The notes below the pieces were generated by a model. That model was not told the DNA's origin. It saw only the letters and a list, made by a program, of their open reading frames with translations, and searched no databases. A stretch of 64,000 bases of DNA. Source: Paludibacter sp. (lineage in GTDB: Bacteria > Bacteroidota > Bacteroidia > Bacteroidales > Paludibacteraceae). Every line of letters starts with the position of its first letter. Position 1 is the first letter of the stretch. Location of the stretch: positions 1 to 64,000 of the forward strand of contig JAQVAV010000015.1 of NCBI GenBank assembly GCA_028690665.1. Reading direction: 5' to 3'. The position numbers and the translations under genes are program-made. This document shows, piece by piece, positions 35,238 to 44,819 of this stretch.

Positions 35238-35251
35238 ATTTTATTAGTTTA

Positions 35252-36511
35252 TTATCTTTTTGAAGTTACTTCTGCTTCGTATTTTTCAATATCGGTAATA
35301 TAAGATTCTCCTACAATAACGCCTTTTTTAGCGCAATAGTAGTTATATATTGCTCCCCAAGGCATTGATTTTGCTTCTTCGAGCAAGGCCATACGTTCGA
35401 AGAACTGACCTTTAGATTCATATTCACGAAGTTTTGCAATTGGTTCCAGTAATGCCTGAAGCAAAGCTCTCTGTGTAGCGCGTACCCCAACTACATAAGC
35501 ACCGATCCGGTTGATAGAAGCATCAAAATAATCGAGTCCGACATGAACTTTATCAACAGCATCAGCACGAACAATTTCCTGTGCGATGGCTAATAATTCT
35601 TCGTTCAGAATCACCACATGATCGCTATCCCAACGTACACCACGGGTCACATGAAGCATAATTTCCGGTAAGAATAGCAACAAAGAAGAAATTTTATCCG
35701 AGATAATTTCGGTCGGGTGGAAATGTCCTGAATCGAGAGTTACCACAACATTATTTTTCATACCATAACCCATATAAAACTCGTGTGAACCAACAGTATA
35801 ACTTTCAAGCCCTACCCCAAACAGTTTACTTTCGATACAGTCAAGCATATATTCATCATTGGTTTTATATTCGAAAATTTTATCCAATGATTCTTTCAAA
35901 TTCTTACGATACTGCAAACGATTCACTGTTACATCTTTGGAGCCGTCGGGAATCCAGATATTGTGCATACATTTGGAGCCGAGTTGACGTCCCATTTCTT
36001 CTGCAATTTTACGACTGCGTATAACATGTTCAATCCAAAAATTCCGGATTTCCGGGTCTGGATGAGATAATGTCAGACCATCAGCTGATTTTGGATGCGA
36101 AAAGCAGGTACAATTAAAATCAAGTTTGTAGCCTTTTTCTTTGGCCCAGTCAATCCAGCTCTGAAAATGTTTTGGTTCAATCTGATCACGATCCACAAAT
36201 TTACCTCCGAAATCGCCATAAAAAGCATGGAGATTTACACGATGATTTCCAGGAATCAGCTGCATTGCTTTATCAATATCGGCACGCAGTTCTTCTATTG
36301 TACGAGCCTTACCCGGATAATTTCCGGTAGCCTGAATACCTCCGGTCAGAGCACCATCCGGATTTTCGAATCCGGTAACATCGTCAGCCTGCCAACAATG
36401 TAATGAAATAGGTAATTTATCTAATTGATCAAGAGCTTTGTTTACATCCACTCCAACAGCAGCATACTCTGCAACAGCCAAATCAAAGGCTTTTTGAATT
36501 TTTTCGTCCAT
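35252..36511 (-). CDS. rhaA: L-rhamnose isomerase
   Basis: A 419-residue TIM-barrel isomerase turning L-rhamnose into L-rhamnulose in the cytoplasm. Characteristic segments are ISLHCWQADDVTGFENPDG near the start, VNLHAFYGDFGGKFVDRDQI, LDFNCTCFSHPKSADGLTLS, and the metal-binding NVVVTLDSGHFHPTEIISDK and WDSDHVVIL. Length equals that of the known enzymes. The gene lies 22 nt after rhaB and before rhaT, so the three are one operon. Confidence 0.97.
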   Translation of the reverse strand: MDEKIQKAFDLAVAEYAAVGVDVNKALDQLDKLPISLHCWQADDVTGFENPDGALTGGIQATGNYPGKARTIEELRADIDKAMQLIPGNHRVNLHAFYGDFGGKFVDRDQIEPKHFQSWIDWAKEKGYKLDFNCTCFSHPKSADGLTLSHPDPEIRNFWIEHVIRSRKIAEEMGRQLGSKCMHNIWIPDGSKDVTVNRLQYRKNLKESLDKIFEYKTNDEYMLDCIESKLFGVGLESYTVGSHEFYMGYGMKNNVVVTLDSGHFHPTEIISDKISSLLLFLPEIMLHVTRGVRWDSDHVVILNEELLAIAQEIVRADAVDKVHVGLDYFDASINRIGAYVVGVRATQRALLQALLEPIAKLREYESKGQFFERMALLEEAKSMPWGAIYNYYCAKKGVIVGESYITDIEKYEAEVTSKR

Positions 36512-36533
36512 GATATTAAGTTTAAATTGTTTT

Positions 36534-38006
36534 TTATTTTGTTCTAGTTAAATATCGATAATAATTTGCTTCCCAGTCTTCCCGATGTTCAGGTTCAAAC
36601 ACAACCAAATCAACAGACTCCCGGATACTATTCCGCATAGATTGAATATCAGCATAAAGTCCGTTTGTTTTTGCCTGAACCATAATATTGCCAATAGCAG
36701 TAGCCTCCATAGGCCCTGCATACACAGGAATTCCCAAAGCATTTGCAGTAAACTGGTTCAGCATAACATTTTTAGATCCGCCACCAATAACATGTAAGCT
36801 ATCAATCGGGAAATCAGCAAAGGATTTCAGACTATCAAGCACCTCTTTATATCTGAATGCGAGGCTTTCAAAAATACAACGGGTAATCTCGGCTTTCGTG
36901 CGGGGAATGACCTGAGAGGTTTTTTCACAAAAGTTTTGAATGGCTTTCACCATCGATACAGGGTTGGCAAAATCGGGTGCATCCGGATTAATAAAACTAA
37001 TAAATCCATCGGTCTCTTTTGCATCAGCAATCAATTGCCCGTAAGAATTTTCTTCTGAGTTTGTTCCCCATTCCAAGCGGCATCTTTCGAGCAACCACAT
37101 TCCGCATATATTTTTGAGAAAACGAATCGTTCCCTCAACACCTCCTTCGTTGGTAAAATTTTGCAAGAAACTTTCATCCGTAATAATCGGTTGATTAGTT
37201 TCGATACCCATCAATGACCATGTTCCGGAACTCAGATAAGCAAAATTTTTTCCCTGTGCCGGAACAGCAGCAACTGCAGAACCGGTATCGTGACCAGCTA
37301 CAGCAATAACCGGAACAGCTCCCAACCCGGTTTGTTTCTGAACCGATTCTGACAATTCGCCAATCACTTCTCCGGGAAAAACAAACTTTCCGAAATTTTC
37401 TTCTGTCAATCCCAACGCTTTTAGCAATACGTTGTCAAAACCTTTTGCCTTTGCATCAAGCATTTGTGAGGTAGAAGCAATGGTGTATTCCGTAACCATT
37501 TTACCGGTAAGCATATAGGAAAGGGCATCCGGCATGAAAAGGATTTTATCTGCCACAGGAAGAATTGCAGAGTTATGCTCTTTCATTGCTGACAACTGGA
37601 ACAACGAATTAAAATTCATGAACTGAATTCCGGTTGTTTGATATACCTGATCACGCGAAATTTTCGTAAAAAATTTCGGCTGAGCATCATCTGTATGCGG
37701 ATCGCGGTAGCTATACGGATTTCCGAGAATTTCTCCATTTTTGTCAAAACAAACAAAATCGACTCCCCATGTATCAATACCGACAGATTCTATTTGAATG
37801 CCTTCATCTGCAATTATCTTTAATCCTTCGAGAATTGACTGGTACAAACCCAGAAAGTCCCAATAGAAATGTCCGTTTGCTTCAATAATTTTGTTTGGAA
37901 AACGATTAATTTCACGCAGTTCAATCGAACCGCTTTTAATCATTCCCAGAATTGTACGACCACTGGTGGCTCCAAGGTCTACTGCAAAAAAATTCGTGGT
38001 TTTCAT
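36534..38006 (-). CDS. rhaB: Rhamnulokinase
   Basis: A 490-residue FGGY-family sugar kinase that phosphorylates L-rhamnulose. The first ATP-binding motif is AVDLGATSGRTILG at the N-terminus. IDTWGVDFVCFDKNGE, GHDTGSAVAAVPAQGKNFAYLSSGTWSLMG (central part) and the second lobe LHVIGGGSKNVMLNQFTANA follow, all typical of RhaB. It is first in the rhaB-rhaA-rhaT operon. The last enzyme of the pathway, rhamnulose-1-phosphate aldolase, is not in the window. Confidence 0.95.
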   Translation of the reverse strand: MKTTNFFAVDLGATSGRTILGMIKSGSIELREINRFPNKIIEANGHFYWDFLGLYQSILEGLKIIADEGIQIESVGIDTWGVDFVCFDKNGEILGNPYSYRDPHTDDAQPKFFTKISRDQVYQTTGIQFMNFNSLFQLSAMKEHNSAILPVADKILFMPDALSYMLTGKMVTEYTIASTSQMLDAKAKGFDNVLLKALGLTEENFGKFVFPGEVIGELSESVQKQTGLGAVPVIAVAGHDTGSAVAAVPAQGKNFAYLSSGTWSLMGIETNQPIITDESFLQNFTNEGGVEGTIRFLKNICGMWLLERCRLEWGTNSEENSYGQLIADAKETDGFISFINPDAPDFANPVSMVKAIQNFCEKTSQVIPRTKAEITRCIFESLAFRYKEVLDSLKSFADFPIDSLHVIGGGSKNVMLNQFTANALGIPVYAGPMEATAIGNIMVQAKTNGLYADIQSMRNSIRESVDLVVFEPEHREDWEANYYRYLTRTK

Positions 38007-38131
38007 TTATTAAATAATCAGTTATATTTTGTTATTTATTTTTTGTTTATAAAATTTACGCAGCTGAACTTTTGAACTCAATCGCATAGTTTCATTATGT
38101 TTCGACTCTCAACGTTTAACCCGGAATTTAG

Positions 38132-39562
38132 TTACAAATTCACTCCTACACAATTACTTATATCCGGTTTTTTCTGTTCTGTCCCCTCTACACTAAAATT
38201 TTCAAATGTCCAATTTTTAGCCCAACTGACTGAACCTGTATTTTTCCCTTCAAAATGTACATTCTTAAATACGAAATTATCGATTGTACTACTCTCAATA
38301 CCCCCTACTTTCATACAAACAGCAGCATCTTTGACATCAATATTTTTGAAAATAATATTTCTGAATTTCGGAGTACCTTCCTTTGGGTCGACAGGCTCAA
38401 GCATTTTTTTCCAATACTCCGGAATACTGTCCGGAGTATAACCTTCAGGCAGCAAAGAATTGCTGTAAGCCGGATTCCAATTCAAATTTACCACAAACGG
38501 ATTACGCACTCCCTCCATAGTAATATCAGACAGATAGATGTTTTCAATTACACCTCCGCGTTGTACAGTTGATTTAAAACGCAATCCGTATTTTGTTCCT
38601 ACTCCTTTCAAGTTGTAAGCAACAACATTACGTATTCCTCCCGAAGTCTCGCTGCCACAAGTAAACAGTCCGTCGCCATGTCCGGCCACACAATCCCGGA
38701 TTACAACATATTCGGTAGGTTTATTCACCCTCAAGCCATCAGCATCGCGCCCGGCTTTCAGGCAAAAATTATCGTCATTGCAGTTTATATTGCTGTTCTG
38801 GACAAGAATTTTTGTGGAAGAATCAATGTCAATACCGTCTGTACTTGGCCCACGGCCTTCGATATTATTGCTGATAATTACACCATCGACAGTAATATGA
38901 TCGGAGTAAAGAATGTGCAACGACCAAAATCCGGGTTGATAAAGTACAATATCTTTTACAGTAACATTTTTACAATTGGAAATAATAATTCCCTGCGGAC
39001 GTTCGCAGTCATAGTCCACAATCCAGCGCAAACCTTTTGGGTCGTATTCCTGACGCATCATCCAATATTTGTCCCAGAAAATTTTTCCACGGCCATTAAT
39101 AACGCCATCTCCGGAAATAGCTGCATTTTTTTGCCCGATAATATTGACTAATCCTGCTGGCCACGTCATTTCAATGCCGGCAATGCGGGTATCAATTTTT
39201 TTATAATCAGCGAGATTCTGACTTCCAATGATCATTGTTCCTTTGGAAATCTCAAAGTTCACATTACTTTTTACGAATACGGAACCAGAAAGATAAATAC
39301 CGGGATGAAAGCTTACTTTGCCTCCACCATTGGTAGCACATACATCTATGGTTTTCTGAATAGCTTCGGTACAATCCATCACGGCATCGCCCACTGCACC
39401 AAAATCATTTACATAATAAATCTTAGAACTTTCGGGAAAGGATTTTGCACCCACATCTTTCATCCACGCAAAAGCAGGAAATTCGTTTTTTTCATCTGCT
39501 TTGGCAAATGAACAGACGAGCAATATGAACACTAAAATTGGAGGAAATAACCTTTTCATCAA
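38132..39562 (-). CDS. Glycoside hydrolase family 28 (polygalacturonase-like)
   Basis: A 476-residue secreted right-handed beta-helix enzyme. A signal peptide (LFPPILVFILLVCSFAKA) is followed by VNDFGAVGDAVMDCTEAIQK, the usual GH28 entry. The active-site motifs are all present: STDGIDIDSS, NCNDDNFCLKAG, CVAGHGDGLF and YGLRFKS. GH28 enzymes cut galacturonan or rhamnogalacturonan backbones. With GH105, GH106 and rhamnose catabolism nearby, an exo-acting rhamnogalacturonan role is likely. The gene has a -7-like promoter box 24 nt upstream of its start. Confidence 0.92.
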   Translation of the reverse strand: MMKRLFPPILVFILLVCSFAKADEKNEFPAFAWMKDVGAKSFPESSKIYYVNDFGAVGDAVMDCTEAIQKTIDVCATNGGGKVSFHPGIYLSGSVFVKSNVNFEISKGTMIIGSQNLADYKKIDTRIAGIEMTWPAGLVNIIGQKNAAISGDGVINGRGKIFWDKYWMMRQEYDPKGLRWIVDYDCERPQGIIISNCKNVTVKDIVLYQPGFWSLHILYSDHITVDGVIISNNIEGRGPSTDGIDIDSSTKILVQNSNINCNDDNFCLKAGRDADGLRVNKPTEYVVIRDCVAGHGDGLFTCGSETSGGIRNVVAYNLKGVGTKYGLRFKSTVQRGGVIENIYLSDITMEGVRNPFVVNLNWNPAYSNSLLPEGYTPDSIPEYWKKMLEPVDPKEGTPKFRNIIFKNIDVKDAAVCMKVGGIESSTIDNFVFKNVHFEGKNTGSVSWAKNWTFENFSVEGTEQKKPDISNCVGVNL

Positions 39563-39585
39563 GTAGCAGACTTAAATTTATATTG

Positions 39586-39593
39586 CAAATGTA
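39586..39593 (-). promoter_or_regulatory. Possible -7 box of the GH28 gene
   Basis: TACATTTG on the minus strand matches TAnnTTTG and lies 24 nt before the ATG. No -33 element is at the right distance, so an activator may be needed. Confidence 0.4.
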
Positions 39594-39754
39594 TATTTTA
39601 CAGTCCCTTCGTTTATTACAAAATTTGATTTATTGCCTGTAATTTTTGGTAATACTGTAAAAAAGGGAAACATTACAAATAAAAAAATTAATCTGCATTT
39701 GTAACATGGAGATCTGTACCGTTAAATAGATAAATGTTCAACCGGTACTCTTTT

Positions 39755-40243
39755 TCAAAGGATAAAATGAGTCATATTTCGATCTGTTATAATTCCTTGT
39801 TTTTCAAAAATTTCTTTTGTTGCCAGTTCAAAATCGTTGAAATCAAATCCCGGGGCAACAGTACAACTTACAAGCCCGTAGCCTTTGGCATCGTGAAGCT
39901 GAGCAGCAAACCAACTGTTGGCCGGAACTATAATCTGAGGCTTCTCTCCGGCAAGCAGGTCATTTCCTAACTTCATTATTTTCAACTCATTATTTTCAAT
40001 TATAAAAATATCAATCGCAGCTCCAGCATGGAAATGCCATATTTCATCTGATTTTATTCTATGAAAATGAGAAATGTCTTCATTTTCAAGTAAAAAATAG
40101 ATTGCGGTGGAAACGTTTCTTTCATTTCCTTCGGGGGTAAGCAGTGTTTCAGCAGAACGGTACGTTTCTTTGTACCAGCCACCTTCGGGATGAGGCTGTA
40201 AATCAAGCTTTAATTTTATATTTTCTACAGTCATGCTATTCAA
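39755..40243 (-). CDS. DUF985 (cupin_5) family protein
   Basis: A 162-residue single-domain cupin. The family start LDLQPHPEGGWYKETYRSAE is clear. Cupin metal ligands follow in ISHFHRIKSDEIWHFHAGAAIDIFII and the second motif in IVPANSWFAAQLHDAKGYGLVSCTVAPGFDFNDFELATKE. Members bind a metal and perhaps a sugar acid or nucleotide sugar, but no reaction is established. Lying between two GH28 genes, it may act on a pectin-derived sugar, which is only a guess. ATG codons at 40243 and 40234 are both possible starts. Confidence 0.85.
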   Translation of the reverse strand: MNSMTVENIKLKLDLQPHPEGGWYKETYRSAETLLTPEGNERNVSTAIYFLLENEDISHFHRIKSDEIWHFHAGAAIDIFIIENNELKIMKLGNDLLAGEKPQIIVPANSWFAAQLHDAKGYGLVSCTVAPGFDFNDFELATKEIFEKQGIITDRNMTHFIL

Positions 40244-40259
40244 AAATTATCGTTTCCGG

Positions 40260-40267
40260 CAAATGTA
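40260..40267 (-). promoter_or_regulatory. Possible -7 box of the DUF985 gene
   Basis: TACATTTG on the minus strand, 17 nt before the first ATG, matches the -7 consensus. A -33 element is not evident. Confidence 0.38.
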
Positions 40268-40286
40268 CGAATTATATAAAAACGGA

Positions 40287-41840
40287 TTACTTTTCTATTT
40301 CTCCACTCACATTATCAAGCTTTACATTTTCGTAATTTTTCAGTTTTACGGCAGGTCCCTTTTGAGCTACAATGTCGACATTCTTCAACACAATGTTCCT
40401 GCTTTCCTTTATTTCGGCTCCATATTTTGAGGTAATCAATGCATTTTCCACGTAAATGCCTTCAATCGGATTTTCAGGCAAACCATTAAAATACAGTGCT
40501 CGGTTGGCATTGGCACAGCGAATATTTTTCACGTGTATATTCCGGAATGTAGGCGTAGTTTCATCTACTCCGGGCAAAACTCGTTTTATCGGATTTCCAT
40601 TGGCATCTTCCATCATTTCAGCAGCAGATTTTCCCATATAATAAAGATCAAATAACAACGCTTCTGTTACAATATCAAACATACCGATATTATCAATATA
40701 AATATTTTCGACAACTCCCCCGCGCCCACGTTTACTCTTAAAACGTAAACCGACATCTGTTCCGAGAAACTGGCAATTGCTGACTTTCATATTCTTTACT
40801 CCACCGGACATTTCACTGCCGACGACAAAACCTCCATGCCCTTTGAACACAGTACAATTATCCACAAGCAGATTCTCGCAGGGACGTGCACGACGACGAC
40901 CATCCTCATCTTTACCACTTTTAATGCAGATACCATCATCGCCTACATCAAAAGAAGAATTGACTATCAGTGAATTTTTACATGATTCCAGATCAATACC
41001 ATCACCATTGGCTGCATAAGCCGGATTGCGCACAGTTACACCATCGACAATCACATTTTCGCACATCAGAGGATGCAATGTCCATGCAGGGGAGTTTTGT
41101 ACAAAAACACCCTGAATCATTACATTTTCACATTCGATAAAACTGACCATTACCGGACGCAGGAAGTCTTTAATAGCCATAAATTCCGCATCGGTTTTCA
41201 ACCCGGCAGGGACATTCATGTTAGCAATACTGTCTCCTTTCAGATATTGAACGGATGGCATCCAATAATCCGGACGTTTAAATGCTCCACCCTGAGCAAT
41301 AGTTCTTCTCCATTGTTTTTCAGTAACATCCTGTTTTTTCAATGGGCGCCAAAATTGCCCGTTACCGTCAATGGCTCCCTGACCTGTAATGGCAATATTC
41401 GTCAGATTTCGTCCCGAAATTGGTGATTGGCAACGTTTTGTATCCAATCCTTCAAAAATGGTTTCAACCAATGGGTATAAACTTTTGTCCGGAGAAAAAA
41501 GAATAATAGCCCCTGCATCGAGATGCAGATTAACATTACTTTTAAAAACAATAGGCCCCGTGAACCATACCCCTACCGGTACATTTACAGTTCCTCCTCC
41601 TTTGGAAGAAACTGCATCGATAGCGTTGACAAAAGCGTTGGTACAAAGTTCCTGTCCATTACCTATGGCTCCGAAATCGGTAATTGAAACCGTATATTTG
41701 GGAAACTCCGGTATCTGTACCTTCGGCATTTCGAAGGGAAGATTTTTATAAAGATAATCGTATTTATATTTCGCTGCATGTAGCGAAAAAAAGCCCAGAA
41801 CAACCATGCCGGCTGTCAATAAGTTTCTAAGTCTTGTCAT
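40287..41840 (-). CDS. Glycoside hydrolase family 28, second enzyme
   Basis: A 517-residue secreted GH28 enzyme with a short signal peptide (LLTAGMVVLGFFSLHAAK) and the beta-helix entry TVSITDFGAIGNGQELCTNA. Active-site motifs are AANGDGIDLESC, FDVGDDGICIKSG, VFKGHGGFVVGSEMSGG and VGLRFKSKRGRGG. It has an insert of about 50 residues before the catalytic part (GAFKRPDYWMPSVQYLKGD) that the other GH28 of the window lacks, so the specificity probably differs. It follows the GH106 gene in the same direction after 144 nt and is a good candidate for removing galacturonic acid from rhamnogalacturonan oligosaccharides. Confidence 0.92.
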   Translation of the reverse strand: MTRLRNLLTAGMVVLGFFSLHAAKYKYDYLYKNLPFEMPKVQIPEFPKYTVSITDFGAIGNGQELCTNAFVNAIDAVSSKGGGTVNVPVGVWFTGPIVFKSNVNLHLDAGAIILFSPDKSLYPLVETIFEGLDTKRCQSPISGRNLTNIAITGQGAIDGNGQFWRPLKKQDVTEKQWRRTIAQGGAFKRPDYWMPSVQYLKGDSIANMNVPAGLKTDAEFMAIKDFLRPVMVSFIECENVMIQGVFVQNSPAWTLHPLMCENVIVDGVTVRNPAYAANGDGIDLESCKNSLIVNSSFDVGDDGICIKSGKDEDGRRRARPCENLLVDNCTVFKGHGGFVVGSEMSGGVKNMKVSNCQFLGTDVGLRFKSKRGRGGVVENIYIDNIGMFDIVTEALLFDLYYMGKSAAEMMEDANGNPIKRVLPGVDETTPTFRNIHVKNIRCANANRALYFNGLPENPIEGIYVENALITSKYGAEIKESRNIVLKNVDIVAQKGPAVKLKNYENVKLDNVSGEIEK

Positions 41841-41984
41841 ATTTTTATAAAGTGGTTAGTTGAGTTTTTTATTTTTCGTTTTAAAAGGTTTATTTCCGTA
41901 TAGAGTTCACCGATTCATTAGCACATTATCCAATCAACCGTAGACTTTTGACTTATTTATCGTTCATCACTCACCATTATCTGA

Positions 41985-44789
41985 TTAATGCTTTATCTTA
42001 TAAACTTCAATAGTTACGGGCGAGCACAAGCCACTTTCCATCAGCTTCCAGTGCCCGTATCCTGTTTTTTTATAATTTCTGTCAACAAAATTGATTTCCT
42101 TGAAAATACGCCAATCGACTCCACGACGATCATAATCGGCAATCCGGTTTGCGGGCAGGTTCGTGACTTCGATTCGCAGTTTATTCTCACCCGGTTTCAA
42201 ATACTTGCCTATATTACATTCGAATGGAGCAGCCCATACGACACCGGCATTCTGACCATTGACACTCACCCGAGCACTTTCGCGAACATCTCCCAAGTTC
42301 AACAAATACATCCGGCTTTCATCAACTCTATCCAAATCAAAAGTTGTTTCATATACACCGGTACCTCCGTTCACCTTCAGTTTCTCGTTTTCCAAATTTG
42401 TCCAGGAAGTTAATGTATCTAATCTGAAAGTATCTGCAATTTGAGGTTCACTTTGCACAAAACTTAAAGTCCACGGACGAACTAATGGCATATTTTGTAC
42501 TTTCGCTCCTGTATATTTCCAATGGGTAAGTTGTATATCTTTATCCGTGAAAGTTTTCAGAATTAATGACGCCCCGGATTTCAACTGAAGATAAACCTGC
42601 ATTTTCCCATTCTGAATCCGCGTCAACGCTTTCCCTGTTTCACCAGTCATCGGATCAAAAATTTCAACGGATTTTACAGGTACCGATAAACTAATCCAGG
42701 CATCAGTGTCATCCGGTTTAAGTGCTGAAACAAAGTAATGGTAACCGGTTTCATCAGAACGACGGATTGCATGTAGTCCATATTTAGTAATTATCTCTTC
42801 CGGTTGAACTCCAATGGCATCCAATGTTTTGCGATAATCAGTTCCGGTAATTACGAATCCTTTCTGAAACTTATTGATCTGAGTTGTACTGAAATCTGTT
42901 GTTAATACGATTTTCTTCAGACTTTTATCAAAAACTTTACGTCTGCACTTCAACTTAGCAAAGCCGGGAACATCATTCGGATAATTGCCAATAACGGCTA
43001 TTTTGGCTCCCTGAACCACCAAATCGACGAGATGTTTTAATACTGGTTCCGGCATTTTATCAACCGAGGGTAATATCAACGCCATGTAACGTGCTCCGCT
43101 TTCGGTAACAATCTGTCCCTGCTCACAACGAGCAGACAGAATAAATTTATCTGAAATGTAATCCACATCATAACCGTTACTATAAATAGAATGTACCACG
43201 TGAATAAACTCAGGCATTAACTTTTCCATTTGATGAATCGTAAACTGGAAAAAACGTCCTTCCTGATTGTTCCAAACATCATAAACCGGCAGGTAAACCA
43301 AAAAATCGTTATCCGGATTGCCACTTTGCAAAAAAGACTGGCAACGGGTAATATATTCCATCAAAGCAGGAGCATCCTGCCAGATAGTATTAGTTGGCGA
43401 CATATCAATAGATGCATAAAATTTCCAGCCGGGCCAGGCTGCTTCACGTGGAGAATATGCCGTTCCGTGAAAATTCATGTGATTGACTCCCGCAACAAAC
43501 ATCAAATCCAGATCAGGTTTACATTGCGACAAAGAAGTACGAAAATGTTCTGTCAGCCAGGTAAATGTTTCACTTGATACATATTGTTTTCCAGCAATAT
43601 GAGCAGCCGATGAAGCATATTTGAGCATAGAAAGTTCCGAATCGTTTTTCCGGGTAAGTGAATCTTTGCGCAATCCTCTGATTCCGAAATCAGACAGTCC
43701 AAATCCTTCAATTTCAGGCACATCGACAGTAGCATACAAATCAATCAGATTACCGGGAGAACCATGTGCCTGATTGCGGGTTTTACTACCATGACTATGA
43801 GCCCAGTCAGTCCATTGGCGTGTAAAATTCTCAAGTAACAAGTCTGAAATTGTCTCTCGGTAGTCGGCTACAATCCTGCGTGTTTCATCCGTTCTTGTCT
43901 TTGACAAAAACAGAGGCAAATAATTTTCGAGTTTATAGCCCCGGCGTGTTTCAAATTGCTCAAAAAAATCTTCCGTCCAATCGGCTCCATAAACTTCGTA
44001 TGAATCATTGAAAAAATTATGCGGATAAGCTGTTCCGGAAATATCGAAAGCTTTTTCGAAACGGCTCAGATAATTTTTTACGGCTTTCGACGAAAAATGA
44101 TCCATAACATAACCTTCTCCGCCCGGAGCGGCCCGTTTTACTTTCTGAAAGGTTTTACCATTAAACACAGCAATAATTGTCCAGTTGCCTTTCGGTACTT
44201 TCCAGTTTATTTTTTCCGAAGCATTCACCTGTGAAGTCAAATTTACGACTTTCGTACCGTTATAAGCCATCAATCGTTGCAACCGGGCTACTTTCTGCTG
44301 GTCTTTCTCAACAGGAACAATTGTTTCTGAGAATAACGAACCTCCCTGCTTTTTATATTCTCTCACAAGCATTTTCGAAGCAGCATCTTCCTCGGTTACT
44401 TGAGGCCCGCCAAAAGGCCAGCCGGTGCCTGTATTCATATCGGTCTGAATGCCCAGATGATTATTAACCGATTCTGTAAATGAAAGCATTTTCATCCATT
44501 TTCCAGAAAGAAACGGAATCTCATTGGCATCGTTATGCTGAACACCGTAAATCGGCGTTATCTCTACTGTACCTAATCCGGTACGCGCATATTCATCCAG
44601 GTTATAGCGTAAATTAGCGGTGTCCACTGCACTCCCCATCCACCACCAACGTGTTCCGGGTTTCATTTCCGGCGAAACAGCCGGCCAGGAAAAGTCATCC
44701 TGCGCCATAACAACAAAAGCGTTACATAATACCGTGAATAAAACGATACTAAGTATTTTTTCCTTTATATAATGGGTTCTCATAAGCAT
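41985..44789 (-). CDS. Glycoside hydrolase family 106 alpha-L-rhamnosidase
   Basis: A 934-residue secreted enzyme. After a signal peptide (ILSIVLFTVLCNAFVVMAQ) it shows the GH106 start MKPGTRWWWMGSAVDTANLR and the long catalytic barrel with FFNDSYEVYGADWTEDFFEQ, KTRNQAHGSPGNLIDLYATV and SSETFTWLTEHFRTSLSQCK. The C-terminal beta-sandwich has LNLGDVRESARVSVNGQNAGVVWAAPF and ends at YGHWKLMESGLCSPVTIEVY. GH106 enzymes release terminal L-rhamnose from rhamnogalacturonans. It lies 30 nt downstream of the GH2 gene and feeds the rhaT-rhaA-rhaB pathway of the same window. Confidence 0.93.
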   Translation of the reverse strand: MLMRTHYIKEKILSIVLFTVLCNAFVVMAQDDFSWPAVSPEMKPGTRWWWMGSAVDTANLRYNLDEYARTGLGTVEITPIYGVQHNDANEIPFLSGKWMKMLSFTESVNNHLGIQTDMNTGTGWPFGGPQVTEEDAASKMLVREYKKQGGSLFSETIVPVEKDQQKVARLQRLMAYNGTKVVNLTSQVNASEKINWKVPKGNWTIIAVFNGKTFQKVKRAAPGGEGYVMDHFSSKAVKNYLSRFEKAFDISGTAYPHNFFNDSYEVYGADWTEDFFEQFETRRGYKLENYLPLFLSKTRTDETRRIVADYRETISDLLLENFTRQWTDWAHSHGSKTRNQAHGSPGNLIDLYATVDVPEIEGFGLSDFGIRGLRKDSLTRKNDSELSMLKYASSAAHIAGKQYVSSETFTWLTEHFRTSLSQCKPDLDLMFVAGVNHMNFHGTAYSPREAAWPGWKFYASIDMSPTNTIWQDAPALMEYITRCQSFLQSGNPDNDFLVYLPVYDVWNNQEGRFFQFTIHQMEKLMPEFIHVVHSIYSNGYDVDYISDKFILSARCEQGQIVTESGARYMALILPSVDKMPEPVLKHLVDLVVQGAKIAVIGNYPNDVPGFAKLKCRRKVFDKSLKKIVLTTDFSTTQINKFQKGFVITGTDYRKTLDAIGVQPEEIITKYGLHAIRRSDETGYHYFVSALKPDDTDAWISLSVPVKSVEIFDPMTGETGKALTRIQNGKMQVYLQLKSGASLILKTFTDKDIQLTHWKYTGAKVQNMPLVRPWTLSFVQSEPQIADTFRLDTLTSWTNLENEKLKVNGGTGVYETTFDLDRVDESRMYLLNLGDVRESARVSVNGQNAGVVWAAPFECNIGKYLKPGENKLRIEVTNLPANRIADYDRRGVDWRIFKEINFVDRNYKKTGYGHWKLMESGLCSPVTIEVYKIKH

Positions 44790-44819
44790 ACAAAATGATT
44801 TTTACGAAATTTATGAACT

